NCBI RefSeq assembly: GCF_014898055.3
Contig: NW_026555331.1
Coordinates: 107,815,194 to 107,879,193, forward strand
Reading direction: 5' to 3'
Source of the DNA: Talpa occidentalis
Lineage: Eukaryota; Chordata; Mammalia; Eulipotyphla; Talpidae
DNA length: 64,000 nt
Shown: piece by piece, positions 13,537 through 26,400 of the stretch
Layout of the letters: every line of letters begins with the position of its first letter
How positions within the stretch are numbered: the first letter of the stretch is position 1
Made by a program: the position numbers and the translations under genes
Notes under the pieces: generated by a model
What the model saw: only the letters and a program-made list of their open reading frames with translations
Told to the model about the DNA's origin: nothing
The model's database searches: none

Positions 13537-13553
13537 AAGAATTACTCTTGCTG
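13537..13553. repeat. Left target-site duplication of L1
   Basis: 17 bases, AAGAATTACTCTTGCTG, identical to 14607-14623. Confidence 0.93.
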
Positions 13554-14606
13554 GGACTACATCAAATTAAAGAGCTTCTGCACAGCAAAAGAGACAATAA
13601 CAAAAACAAAGAGAAACCCCACCAACTGGGAGAACATTTTTGCACCCAACACTAATGATAAAGGACTGATCACAAAAATCTGCAAAGAGCTGATGAGACT
13701 CAACAACAACAAAGAAAATAATCCAGTCAAAAAATGGGCAGAAGAGCTAAAAAGAAACTTCTCTGAAGAGGAAATGCAAATGGCCAACAGACATATGAAA
13801 AAATGTTCAACATCACTTGCAATCAGGGAAATGCAAATCAAAACTACCATGAGATACCATCTTACACCAGTGAGAATGGCACATATTAAAAAAACTAGCA
13901 ACAACAAATGTTGGCAAGGTTGTGGAGAAAAAGGAATTCTCCTGCACTGTTGGTGGGAGTGCAAACTGGTCCAACCACTATGGAGAGCTGTGTGGAGATT
14001 TCTGGACCTACTAACATAGAGCTTCCATATGATCCAGCAATTCCACTCCTAGGTATTTACACAAAGGACACAGAAACATCAATTCCAAAGAGGACCTGCA
14101 CCCCTATGTTTATAGCAGCACTATTTACAATAGCTAAGCTTTGGAAACAGCCCAAATGCCCAAAAATAGATGACTGGATCAAGAAGATGTGGTACATATA
14201 CACCATGGAATATTACTCAGCATTCAAAAAAGATAAACACATGCAATTTGCAGCAACATGGATGGCACTGGAAGGGATCATGCTCAGCGAAATAAGCCAA
14301 AAAGAAAAAGAAAAATATCGGATGGTCTCACTCATAGCAGGAATCTAGAAAACTTAAATAAGAGACCAGGAAAATGAATAACTAAAAGAAAGTGAAAATC
14401 AAAATCAACAAAAAACTATGAACCAGAGACACTTTTTGGGGGTGGGGGGCGGGAGGGGAGGGATTGGGGTCAGAAGGGGGGGGTTGCAATTGTATGGGGA
14501 ATATAAAAATAAAATTTATTATTTAAAAAAAAAGAAAGATAATGGAAGTACACCTTTCACAAGTGCTTGAAATAAAGCAGGTATTACAGCAAAAAAAAAA
14601 AAAAAA
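13554..14606 (+). mobile_element. Young 5'-truncated L1 with 17-base TSD and 3' extension
   Basis: The insertion is bounded by the perfect duplication AAGAATTACTCTTGCTG at 13537-13553 and 14607-14623, with an L1-endonuclease-like TTT/AAGA site. It encodes the C-terminal end of L1 ORF2, recognised by [35 protein letters not shown] and MWYIYTMEYYSAFKK. The frame is broken by a one-base shift near 14016 (stop 14017-14019), then continues to 14348. A G-rich 3' UTR (14436-14485) follows, then an A-rich tail near 14525-14538. An extra 52-base segment with AATAAA at 14571-14576 comes next, then a second poly(A) from 14591. It is antisense to PDE1C. Confidence 0.93.
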
Positions 14607-14623
14607 AAGAATTACTCTTGCTG
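14607..14623. repeat. Right target-site duplication of L1
   Basis: 17 bases identical to 13537-13553, directly after the second poly(A) run. This places the extra segment 14539-14590 inside the insertion. Confidence 0.93.
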
Positions 14624-15113
14624 ACCAAACTACATTCCACAGCTATGGATGCTATCTATGTGGGCTTCACAGCACAATGGTAACACTACAGAGATTTCTG
14701 TTTCTGCCAAAAGTAGTAACTATATTAAAAGGAAAACAAAATGGACACCATGGAACATTTCCCATTTACATTGCATAATTCATGATCAAAGACCCATATT
14801 TCATCCTATTACAATAAGTCCAGAGGCAACATTTTATAAAGTTTAAAAGGAAAAATGGCAGTGAGAAAAGAGAGAGCATAGAATACAATTGTGATAGAAA
14901 AGGTATGATGGGGGCGGGGAAGAGATACAACAGTAATTTGTAAAGTATTGAATAAAGGGATAATAATGTTCTTTAAAAATAGTGAAGTGTTTTTACAGGG
15001 TATAATATGAGAACATATTAACAACCACTATTTCAATTTTAGGTGCAATTTTAACCAGCTTGCATTAAATTACACATTTTATGGAAAAAAAGTAGTGGGA
15101 ATTATGCTCTTAC

Positions 15114-15191
15114 CATCTGTTTTCTTTGAATCATTTCCGACATTGGATTGATCCTTCTTGTCAGTCTTATTTTTACCATCTTTCAAGTCAC
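15114..15191 (-). CDS. PDE1C: PDE1C exon W11: tail exon, last one recognised
   Basis: The exon has 78 bases: two bases to finish Gly, 25 codons, and one base of the next codon. It encodes [20 protein letters not shown] followed by SKKTD, close to the remembered human [20 protein letters not shown]. The acceptor is actttcag|GTG and the donor ATG|gtaaga. PDE1C isoforms differ just after this point. Neither the long end (TKQRSHG...) nor a short end is recognised downstream in 1-15113. Confidence 0.93.
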
Positions 15192-18100
15192 CTGAAAGTG
15201 ATAAACATGACAAACAGTAGATGTATATAGCTAAGGGGGAGGTTATAAATAACTTTAAACCTGTCAAACCCAAAAAGATTAAAAGTATAGCATAATTGTA
15301 GTAATGAGGAGGTATTTGTCTGAGTGTAAATATTTTTTATAACCACATATTAGGTCCTGGAAATTGGATTATGGTCCATAAATTAAGATGGAAAGTTCTT
15401 GTTAAACAGGGTTGTAATTAAGTCAATGGTATTTTTCCTCCAAGAAGGACTGTTGGGCTGTGGAGTGAGGGGAAATATGAGTCCAATATAAGTTAAATCA
15501 ATTAATGCCTTTGTACTTCAGTTTCCTTATGTGCAACATGGGGATAACAACTACTTCATGGACAAAATGTCAAGACAAATGCATTTAAGGTATAGAGGGT
15601 GATATCTGACACATCTTTAAGCATAGTTGTTATTAAACAGCTATAAATGGTTTTCTAATTAATGAGCTTGTTGAAAGATAATTTATAAAAGTCAAAATAT
15701 GTCTTTGCATACACATATAGAGTAGATATGCCAAAAATTTAACTCACTTATGAAGAAACAGTGAGATAGTAAGGATGTTTCCAAGAGCACTCAAGGAACT
15801 GGGGATTTACAGGCAATTTATAAATATGTTAAAATAGGATTGCCAGATTAGAGAACAAACTGGTAATGTCCTTCAGAACATTTGGGGTAACTCCTCTATG
15901 GGTCAAAAATCTACAAGTGAACATACAAACTCAGAAGATCTGGACTTGAATCAAATAGTAAATGAAAAAGTTAAATTCGGCACATACTCCTAAAGCAGGG
16001 GCCAGCAAATTGTGGTTCGTGGGCCAATATGTAATTATAGTTTTTACTCGAAGCCAGAAATATTCATTCCTTTGGAGTCTATGGCTGTTTCTATGCGGCA
16101 GTGACAGAGATGAATAGTTGCAACAGAGATGAATAAAATCCAGGAATAAATATTATATGACCCTTTACAAAAAGAAAAAAAAAGTTTGCTGACTGCTGCC
16201 TAAAATAATTAAATAATCTTTGGGTAGTTCTGTTCAACAATATGTGGGTATGGAACACATATCATGAAAGGACATGACATCCCTTCCTCAAGTCTTATTC
16301 TCAGCTTTTGGATATTTTTCCTACCAGCCTTACTAACAACAGCTTTCTTTTTAGCCTGCATAAAACCAAGAATATATTACTACTAAAATAGCAGTACTTA
16401 GTGAAGCAAAAAGGCTCTAGTAATAATTGTAACCAGGAAAGAGTGAGCAGAATCCAATATGGGAAGGGGTACATTTATCTTCTGTGCTTTCTTTGTGCCA
16501 GGAAATGTGTAAATGCTTTGCATACATCATTTCATTAAATTCTTATAAAAACCCCAATATGGAGGTACTATTATTTAAAACAGAACACTTCATCAAAGAT
16601 TACCGTACTAAATGTTCAATTTGCTAAATAACAAACTCACTAAATGATTGAGGATGTTTTCCAAGTTTGAGTTTTTCCTAGACCTCCTGCACGAACTCAG
16701 TCACACACCGGTAAGTCCAGCCATGGGGACCACAATGAATGGCTCACCCGCCTGCATGTCACACACCTCCTGGCCCACCTCTGCACCTGCAGGTCGCTCT
16801 GGCAGCAAAATTATGCATATTGGCTGTCGTCGATCTGGTTTAAACCATTCATCTGACAGCTTCTGAACAAATGGCTAATTGCTCTTTCTACAAAGTGATT
16901 TTACTTGAACTGACTAGTGGAAAATTGATGTGAAACTCACATTATCATCTCCATTTTATGTCTATGGGACCTAAGTCACAGATAAGGTGATTTAACACAA
17001 TGTACACAGATGGGTTTGATTTTGGAGGCCAAGTTCTCAGCTATTATAATTTTCAGCTTCCTGATGAAGCTCAAGTTTTAGGCTTTAGGCTTCCACTTTC
17101 TGTTGCCATTGCTAATATCTCATAGATTGTTAAGGAAACAGTTATCTAGAATAATTCAAGACCATTTTGTGCTGATATATAGTCTACAAAGTACTTCTAA
17201 GAGAATGTGATATGTGCTAAGCTATGTTCTGAGTCAATAAACCTTCCAAGTTTCCTCTTATTCTTAATTCTAAAATGGGATGAACTGGCTCCTGGGATTG
17301 AGGGGAAGGAGAGTGGACTCTGATTGTGAAAACAGGAGGGCTTGAAGCGAAGGAACTGGTTATCGCCCTCTTCTACCACCAATGGCCAAACGGGACTGAC
17401 TTTTACCCATTTTATTTTTTTTAAAGATTATTTATGCATACAAGAACTGGGGTACAGGCCAGAGGTGCGGGGGGTGAGGTGGGATGAGAGGATTCACCAG
17501 AGATGGAGTGGGGAGCAGAAGAGGCAGACTGACTGAAATACACTGCTGAGGGGAGCAGCGGGCGAGTCAGGAGAGGTCTGCTGCACCATGTGGGTAGCTC
17601 CCTGGCCGGGGATTGAACTCATGCTGCATTGGTTGCAGATAGCTTCATAGGTTGCATCTTAACCCCTTGAGCCACCAGGGAGGCCCAACTTTTACCCATT
17701 TTAAAGATACCAGAGATGAACTGGAGGATCTTGAGCACTGTAATAAAATTAATTCCTTGAAGAAAAATGATCTTTCTTTCCTAAATGAGCCTTCTTCACA
17801 CCCTTAAGGCACAATACTCTAGGCTTCAACATGCCCTGGACTGGAGCTTTACGCAGAGGCAGCAAGACCAGGAGGTCTTCCAGAAGGTCAGTAGGAGCAG
17901 TTGGATTTGCCAACCAGTCACACAAGGCAACCTGCCTTCTCTTCAGTCAATGTTGAGAAGGCTGAAAGGGGAAGTGGCTTGATGCAGACCAAAGTTTGGA
18001 GGCTCTCATAACTGTTGATAGGGGACCGAACTGCTGTAAGCCCAACTAACCAACGTCCTTGTGCTCCAAACAGCAAATATCTGAGGTGGTCACAGAGGAG

Positions 18101-20371
18101 TGTGCTGGAAAAGTGACACATGTTTGTTTGATGATGTTCCTTGAACAGATCCATTAGGTCATTTCCCATGGGTCGTATATGCAGTAATGGTCAATTGTGA
18201 GCTGTTATTCAATAAACAGAAGGAAACAAAGAGCCTTTCTGTGTAGTTATAAATCATTTTAATTAGGCTGCTGTAATACAGTCCTGACCACTGTTAGCTT
18301 TTCTTATTATTGTGCTAAATTGATTTCTTTTCCCACCTCTCATTTAATACTTAATTTTTAAGGGAAATGGTAGACTGCTGCTAATGTTGGGAAATAAAAG
18401 TTGTGACATCAACGCGATCCAGCTGAAGACCCAGGCTCCTGCTTTAAATCCTTCACTTACTCCCTGTAGTTGTCCTCAAAATAAATTATTGTCACCTCTG
18501 CCCTCCCCAGGTTTTTGTTTAGACTTCTCTTACAGAATTTATAACCTTTGTGATGGGCTCATTGGTTTTTCTAGTTTTTTTTTTTTTTACTTTTTTTTTT
18601 AAAGCTTTATTTATTTATTTATACAAGCACTGGGTACAGTCAGAAGTGCGGGAGGGTGAGAGAATTCACCAAAGCCAGAGAGGGGAACAGAACAGGCAGA
18701 CCAACGAAGTACACTGTTGAGGGGAACAGCGGGCGGCAGGAGAGGTCTGCGTGCCATGTGGGACCTCGCCCAGCGGCCAGGGATTGAACTGGCGCTGCAG
18801 AGGCTGCGGGCAGCTTCCCAACCCAGCGCTCAACCGCTGCGCCACCTGGGAGGCCCGGTTTTTCTAGTTTTATGTGGCACACAAACCAAGAGTGTTTTTT
18901 TTTTTTAATATTATTAAATGGTTGGGGGGCGGGGAAGAGGAGAATTTCATGATGTGAAAATTATATAGAATTAAAATTTCAATTTCCGTAAGTAAAGTTT
19001 TATTGGAACACAGTCATGCCCATTTGTTTATGTGTTAATTCTGCAAACCCAGCAGTGCTGAGTAGTACAAACAGAGATTATATGGCTTGCAAAGTGTAAA
19101 ATACTCTATTGTTCTTTCCAGAAAGTGTGCCCACCCGGGAATAAGTGAATATAAGCTTCTTGTGAGCAGCTGCTGAGACTCAATATTTTGGGGACTCCCC
19201 ACTGTCCTCGATGGTGCCCAAAAGGGTCAGTAGATGGAGAATTTGGATTAATTTAGATCTGAATCTGACTTGAAATCGCTCCTTTTTTTTTTAAGTGGCT
19301 GTCAGACCTTAAAAAAGTGACTTAACCTCTTTGAGTTAGTTTCCTCGTGTGAAACAGAAAAGGTGCATCCACATGTCAGAGTTGTTAGGTTCTTAAAATG
19401 ATTTAACACTCAATAAATGCAAGTGATACTATGATGACTCTTTTTGTTGAGGGAAAGAAATTTTTAACCCACTCTTCTAAAAGGAAAAAAGCAGGGAAGA
19501 AACATGCCTTGTCTCTTTCACTAGCCCTTATATACCCCACCTTTGAGAAGGAGAGATTCATCTGGAAGGAGGAGTTGAGCATGCAGAACTCAGTCCAGAC
19601 CCCCATATCTCCAGCTCTCAGCCCCCGCTGAGGTGTTTTTCACAAGACACACACCTTTTCTGTCACTCCAGAGCAGCTGGGGTGCTGGGGTGGGGCAAGA
19701 GCAAGCTCTGAGCCTGTCTGCTATGACAGTATCTGGTTGGTGATGCTCAGTTCAGGGAACATCATTACTTTTGTGTAATATACTGTCTTCTGGTTCTATT
19801 TTTATTTATGCTGATTGTAAAAATGATTGAAGTATGTTGTGTAAGCACATTTACATAGCTCTCCTTCCCTCGGCCTATGTAGCATAACAGCTAAGACACA
19901 GTTCTGAGCAGGTCACTTGGCCCAACAGGCAGGTAAGGGTGAATTTGTAAAGAGAGAACTTAAAACAGCATCAGGCATATAGTCAGTAATCGCTGATTGT
20001 TTTACTGTCACTGTTTTGCTATTATTATTGGAAGCTCACCAGTGGCCCGTGCTGTGAGCACGTACATTCTACATGAGGATTAAGTAGAAGGTTACGTAAC
20101 CTGACCAAGATCACTGAGAAGTGAGAAACGGTTGTGTCTTGAATCCTGGTCTAACTTGAAGCAAGGTCAAGCTACCTTGCCACAAGCTGGCACTGGAACA
20201 CTCCAGAGACTCTGAACTTCCTGTTATTCCTTAAAACAGGTAACCAATGTCACACCTGTGAGTGCTAGCTCATTTACTCTCCCGGTAATAAGTCACTGTC
20301 TCACAGCGGAGCAGCAAACTATAGCATTTAAAACCCAGCTCTTCATTATACACACACATGCACACCAACAC

Positions 20372-20413
<42 letters not shown>

Positions 20414-23400
20414 AATGGAATACTATTCAGCTATAAAAAAGAAATTTTGTCATTTGTGATAGCGTGAATGGCACTGGAAGAGATCATACTAAGTGAACTA
20501 AGTCAAAATGAGAAAGATAAATAATGGGTGATTACACTCACATGGACTATAAAAAAACAAAACAAAGGAACAGACAAAATTAAACCAAAACAAACGCTAG
20601 AAATTTGACTGTAGAATTTAGGCTATCATAAAAGGAAGGAAGAGGTTTGGATTAAAAGGGAAAGAGGTTCCAATGGAATGTGGAGGACTGTGGCTACTTA
20701 CATGGTGGGTGTGGTATGAAAATATACACTGAATAGTTGTGTACCCATATTCCCACAATAATACACAGTATTGTTTAAGCCACCATTACCTCAATAAAAA
20801 ATAATGCAATTAAAAAATAAAACAGAGCCCAGCTCAGATATCACCTCCTCTTGAAGCCCTCCTTGACATTTACTCCACTCCACAACCCCCACACCCAGCA
20901 AAGCTGTCTCTGCCTTTGCACGCGGCCTTTGGGCATCTCTTCTGCCATGGCACTACTGTTACTTGTTCACAAGTGACTAGAATTACTTGTGACAATATCT
21001 ATACATCCTGCGAGATCATGGACTCCTGTAGCCTTTCACTTTCTAAAGCACACTGCTTGGCAAGTAGTTCCTAATCAACAAATATTTTGTGCATTAAATA
21101 CAAGAAACCGTCAACTATACGCACACTATGGTGAGCAGCTCTTCTTGGTTTGCCTGAGTCTTTTCTGGATTAAAAACTGAATTCCTCGCATCCCAGGAAA
21201 TCCCCTCAGTCTCAGGCAAACTGGGGCAGCTGGTCACCCTAAATTAGTATACAGCTACTCACCTACAGATAAACAGGTACACACTACAGGAGCTGAGCTG
21301 GGGCAGACCTGAGACAGGGCCTGCTAGGATGCTATACACAGAAATATGGCTCTTCCATCACCCATCTGGGCAGCAAGCACTCAGGAATGTGCTGGGTTGT
21401 TAACAGTAACTTCCCCAGTGGGCAGGAGACACTGCTCAGAGTCCCCAAAACAGCTGGGAAGGGCCCAAAAGGTATAAATATCCTCAGACAGCTTCTGGCT
21501 GCTTCTGATGGGATCCTGATGGGATCCTGATGGGATCCACAGCCCAGTGTGGCAGGATCCACAGCAGCTGGGTGACCAGGGAAGCCAGCGCTGCTGCTCC
21601 GGGAGCTGCCTCATAGGCACAGCTGTTTGTCAGTTTCCATTCATCACGTCATTAACACCCTGAAAAGAGCTTTTCACCAGCACAATTTCTACTCACCATT
21701 CTGTTGCTTTTCTCCTGACGACTTCTCAGCTTTGGAATTCTTCCCACGAGGGTTGTGGTTTTTGTTGGTGCGCGTTCCATTGACTTGGTTCTTAGCTTCC
21801 TCAGACGTCTTTTTCTCAGCATTGCCAGATGCTCCTTCTTCAGCCTGGCCTTTGGCTTCCATTTCCTTCTGCTTCTCCTCTGCAGCCAAGCGAGCCTTTT
21901 CCTCTGCTTCCTTCTTGGCTTTCTCCTCTGTTTCCATGGCAAGTCATAAACGGCATAGAAAAGATAAAAAGAGATCCCTATTAGAAGAGTTGACTCTGAC
22001 AAAAACAATTATTGGCCCTGGGAATTATTACACTAAAATGATATAAGATGACTACTGAGTGTTTGGGCTTATTTTTGGTTAATATATATCAGACTGGCAT
22101 GTGTATTCAGAGACCTAATAAAATTGATTCTTGGTGATGCCATTTCTGAAAACAGTGGGTTAGAAGAGAAAGCAGGAAGAAAATAAAATTAAGGATAATA
22201 ATAATGAACAAACCAAACTGTCACTAGCATTATTGTGACAATGTCTGTAATAAATTAATTAATAAATTCTCGAGTGTATCCCCTATGTCAGGTGTTAAGC
22301 TAAGTGTTTTTTAAGGATTATCCCCTTTCATTCTCAAAACAATTTTATGTTGTAGCTACTACTACCATAATCTTATTTCACAAAAGTGGAATCGAGGCTC
22401 AGAACCAAGTTTCTCACATGGCCCAGGAAAAATTGGAGTTTCATGTTGAAATTCTAATGCTTGGAACTGGGAGTTTAAACATAAACAATTGACTACAAGA
22501 CAAATAGGGAAAACCACCACCACTCGAATAATGCCTTTTCAGGCCACTGTGAATTTATAAGTAGGAAGAGGATAAATAAAACAGTCTTCAAACTGTCTAC
22601 AAAGAGAGGTAATCTTTAGTTTGGCCACTGGCTCTTGTCTGTGACTTCCCCTCTACTGAGAAGATATCAGTCTTATTTCCAATTTGGTTGACTAATAAAG
22701 GGTATGGTTCTGGGCTTAATCAAAAACATAGCATAGCTGCATACATTAAGTATTTATAAAAAGATTGGTTCATTCATTCAATTAATGTTTACTGATCAAC
22801 TATAGTGTCAAGCACAGTTTTAGGCACTGGGAATAGAGCCGCAAGCAGGATGACATATAGAGTGCAGAAGACCACGGTAAGATCACTAAGTTAATTTCAA
22901 ATGTTGAAAACTGCTTTACAAGCAGGAGAACAGAATAATATGATGGAACACCATCAATATACGGGAGTGGGGAGCCATTACAGAAGGAGGTAAAGAAAGT
23001 GACACTTGATCAAGTCCTGAATGACAAGGAGTTAGCCTTGTGGGAAACAGTGTTCCAGATGGAGGAAATTTTAGAAAATATAAAGGCCATGAGGAAAGTA
23101 TGAGCTTTGTATGGCCAAGGGACATTGGTTATGGTTATGGCAGTATGGTTAAAGCAAAGTTGTTAGCAAGTGGCAAGGACAGATGATGTGATCAAATGAC
23201 TAAGGACAAACAAGGCTAAGGCAATGCAGGGCCTGAAGGCATGATCAGGCAATAAAGGGGTGCTGGGCTGTAGGAATTCCATAATATACATGGAAGGCAC
23301 CTCACAAACCAATTTTTTCTGAGACTCAACCTGTCTGGCATTCAGTTCACTGAAAAGGTCATCCATCAAGCTCCCTTATGAAAAACATTATTGCTTGCCC

Positions 23401-26400
23401 CCTTGAAATATGCTAGAAATGTCCCATACCTCATGATCAGGGGTCCTAAAAAGCCCTGGTTTTCATAGACAAGATTGCTTTTTTTTTTTTTTTAAAGATT
23501 TTATTTATTTTTATTTATTTATACTAGCACTGGGCACAGTCAGAAGCGCGGAAGGGTGAGAGAATTCACCAGAGCCAGAGCGGGGAAGAGAGCAGGCAGA
23601 AGGACCGAGGTACACTGCTGAGGGGAGCAGCGGGCGGCAGGGGAGGTCTGCGCGCCATGTGGGACCCTCCTCTGGTGGCCGGGGAGCAGCCGGGGATCGA
23701 ACCAGCGCTGCAGAGGCTGCGGGCAGCTTCGCAACCCAGCGCTCAACCGCTGCGCCACTGGGGAGGCCCGACAAGTTTGCTTTTAATTTAATGGCCAGCA
23801 GCATGATTATGCACCTTACCAAGTTTTCTTTTATCATGCTGCTAAAAAGCACAATGTCCAAATGGGGTCCAGGTCCACAGGCTTTGTAGTACTGTGCTCT
23901 GTGGAGGTCTGTGAGCTCTGGCTTCACTGTATTTTCCTGCCCTTACATTTGTTTGTTCAGGTGTCTTCAATAATACATTATAAAATTTTCATTTATCCTT
24001 TCATTGATTCACCCAACCACCCATCCAAACCAATAACTTGGCCTCACCCCAGATATTTAAATCAGGTTCTGGGGAGAAAGAGGTAAGAACAGAATATGCT
24101 AAAATCTCTCCAGAGGATTCCAACATTCAATCAGGGTTGTCAAGTATTGATTTAAATTTTAAATGTTTAGCACTCAGTTTTTTATGGCAGGATGTATCTG
24201 CAATTTACACTAAAAAGATAAAGCGATTTCTTTACAAAATAACATAATCATGTGCATATATAGAATAATAAGGCTCCTTACTTTTATATAAAGATACAAT
24301 TGTTGGGGGGAAGGATGTCCTGAACAACCGCACAAACACAGGTTTTATGGACGCCTCCCCGAACCCAGACCAAAGAGATCCAAGACACCAAAGACTACAA
24401 ATCCCATAATGTCATCATCACCACTGAAGGGAAGATTGCTGGGAACTGAGGATGGAGCTAAGTAGCCAGGCTTGGTATATAACCAGATATGTGGGCCTTG
24501 GGGGTGTTTGGTTTTTCGCCAGCTTTCAGTGTGCTATTGGGGTTCCAGCTCAGCAGAACTGGTAGGCCGCATTCACAAATTTCTCTCTCTCTCTTTATCC
24601 CTCAGTTATTCATTTCTTGATTTTCCCCTTTTTGTAAATAAACCCTTTATTAACCTGCAGTTGAGTCTCATGATAAGTCCCTTTTAAGCACAGGGGTGAG
24701 GACCCACACTCGGGCCACCACATTTCACAGTGGGGCTGCCCTGTAACACAATGAATAAGATGGCCCTGCAGAAGAAGATGATGGTGAGAAAGCATCCTCA
24801 GCAGACTGGCAGGACCACAGAAGGCCCCCGAGAATGTCCATCCAAGCTTCTTCTCATCTTTCTGCAATGCCTTCAGGAAAAAGATCAAATGTCATCTGCA
24901 TCAGTGAATTTCCAGTGTTTGTACACCACCAGGCACACAGCAGATGCTCATGGATTATTTGTTGATTAAATGAAATCTGCTCAACAGGTATGATTCACCC
25001 TATCTGCCAATGAACCTGACCTGCACATACTCGTCACTAACAATCTAAAACAGTGTGAAATATAGAAAATAAATAAACTCCAAAGTCCTATTCTGAAAGA
25101 GTTAGCTATTTGACAAATAGTTTCCTCAACCACTAATGTAGGTGAGTAAAAAGATGACTGTTTTTACTACTCTGAGAGGGAAAATAATACAAGTAGGAGA
25201 GGAATTTGCTCATACTCAGGTATGAGGTAAAATAACTTATAATCCCCTCACATAATCCCCACTGACTCGGTGGCAAACTTTCAACATCTGAAATGCCCCC
25301 AAGTTAAAAATAATTTGATAAAAACTGAAGGTGTTAAATTCTGGTTTACTACAGAAGAGCATAAAATATTATCTGAGCAAGAAAAATTCATTTGACAACT
25401 GAGTCAGACCAATTTTCTATGGGAACTCTAGCAAAAAAAAAAAAAAAAAGTAAATGAAAAACTGAGAGGAGGGTACATTTCAGAAATAACTCTGCTTTTG
25501 CTCAACTCCAGGTGACAGCAGGCAATTAATGCTTAAATGAAGAGATGGTCACTCTCATAATATCATAATCAGATCAGAACATGAGCTCACCCCACTGTGG
25601 TGATGGTGCTTCAGGTTGGCTCTGCAAGGGCCTTCAATTTCTCTACCTCCATCCCTTGCTCAAATCTCTGAAATACCTGATATTAGTGTGGCCAATCATC
25701 AACATACCATGGTACTACTCAAAATAAAGAGACAAAGCAAATCAACACATAAATAAGAAAAAAGGTAATAAATGGGCAGGAGGTAGGGCAGGCTATCACA
25801 CTATAATTAGATTCCCTCATGTTTTTAGGATAAAATATCTAATATATCATAAAACTTTCTACAATGAGAATATGAGAATGCACGTAATCTGTATGTGCTA
25901 ACAGTTTCCAAAGGTGGCATGTGTACAGTCAAATTAGCTTTTCAGATCTTAGATTTAACATCCTAGGCTTCTCAACCAGCAGAGAACAAATATCGTGTCC
26001 AATCCTGTCTCCTTTTGCTTCCCATTTCAAACTGTCTATCTGATGTGACCTATTATGAGAAAGCTCAGAAATAAGTAGCTGAAGAGTTAAGGTAGAGCAG
26101 AGCCCTTGTGATGCATAAACTGCATTTCTCTGAGAGTGGTTCTATCCCACACTGAATATCTACACAGTCTGGTAGAAAAACATTGATTACTTAATTTGTC
26201 CTTCTGAATAATGATACTATAGGCTCTTGGTTAAAAATGGCATTGGGCCAGTTGTCCCTTCATGTAATTTTTCTGAAATGCTTAGGTAAATTACCTATAA
26301 ACAGATAGAAAGGAAACTAGACAAAGAAAAGGAGAGAGAAAAATGGACTAATTGAAAAAAAATACTATATTAACTTTGACTTGCCAATTCTCAATTACAT

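Larger units (their letters stand above)
1..15113. other. Region downstream of exon W11 (intron or 3' flank)
   Basis: No gene is recognised. Listed repeats are SINEs at 2973, 4446, 6126, 7101, 8229 and 12542, a SINE remnant at 1215, L1 pieces at 1600, 5385 and 13554, and short microsatellites. I see nothing identifiable in 1-1214, 2493-2961, 3257-4237, 4703-5384, 5650-6109, 6700-7080, 7790-8211, 8509-12524, 12822-13536 and 14624-15113. The small reading frames there lack codon bias or recognisable motifs. It is probably the last large PDE1C intron because the W11 donor is intact. Confidence 0.6.
15192..21696 (-). other. PDE1C: PDE1C intron W10-W11
   Basis: A 6.5 kb GT-AG intron. It holds MIR pieces, two hAT (MER20-like) copies, two SINEs, an L1 3' end with microsatellites at 20345-20822, an L2 3' end, and an unexplained coding-like patch at 16680-16865. 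I see nothing identifiable in 15660-15990, 16870-17398, 17704-18560 and 19430-20050. Confidence 0.9.

Noticed and set aside
13557..13964. A 135-residue minus-strand reading frame inside the L1 copy
   Set aside because: It is the antisense shadow of L1 ORF2 coding sequence and has no support of its own.
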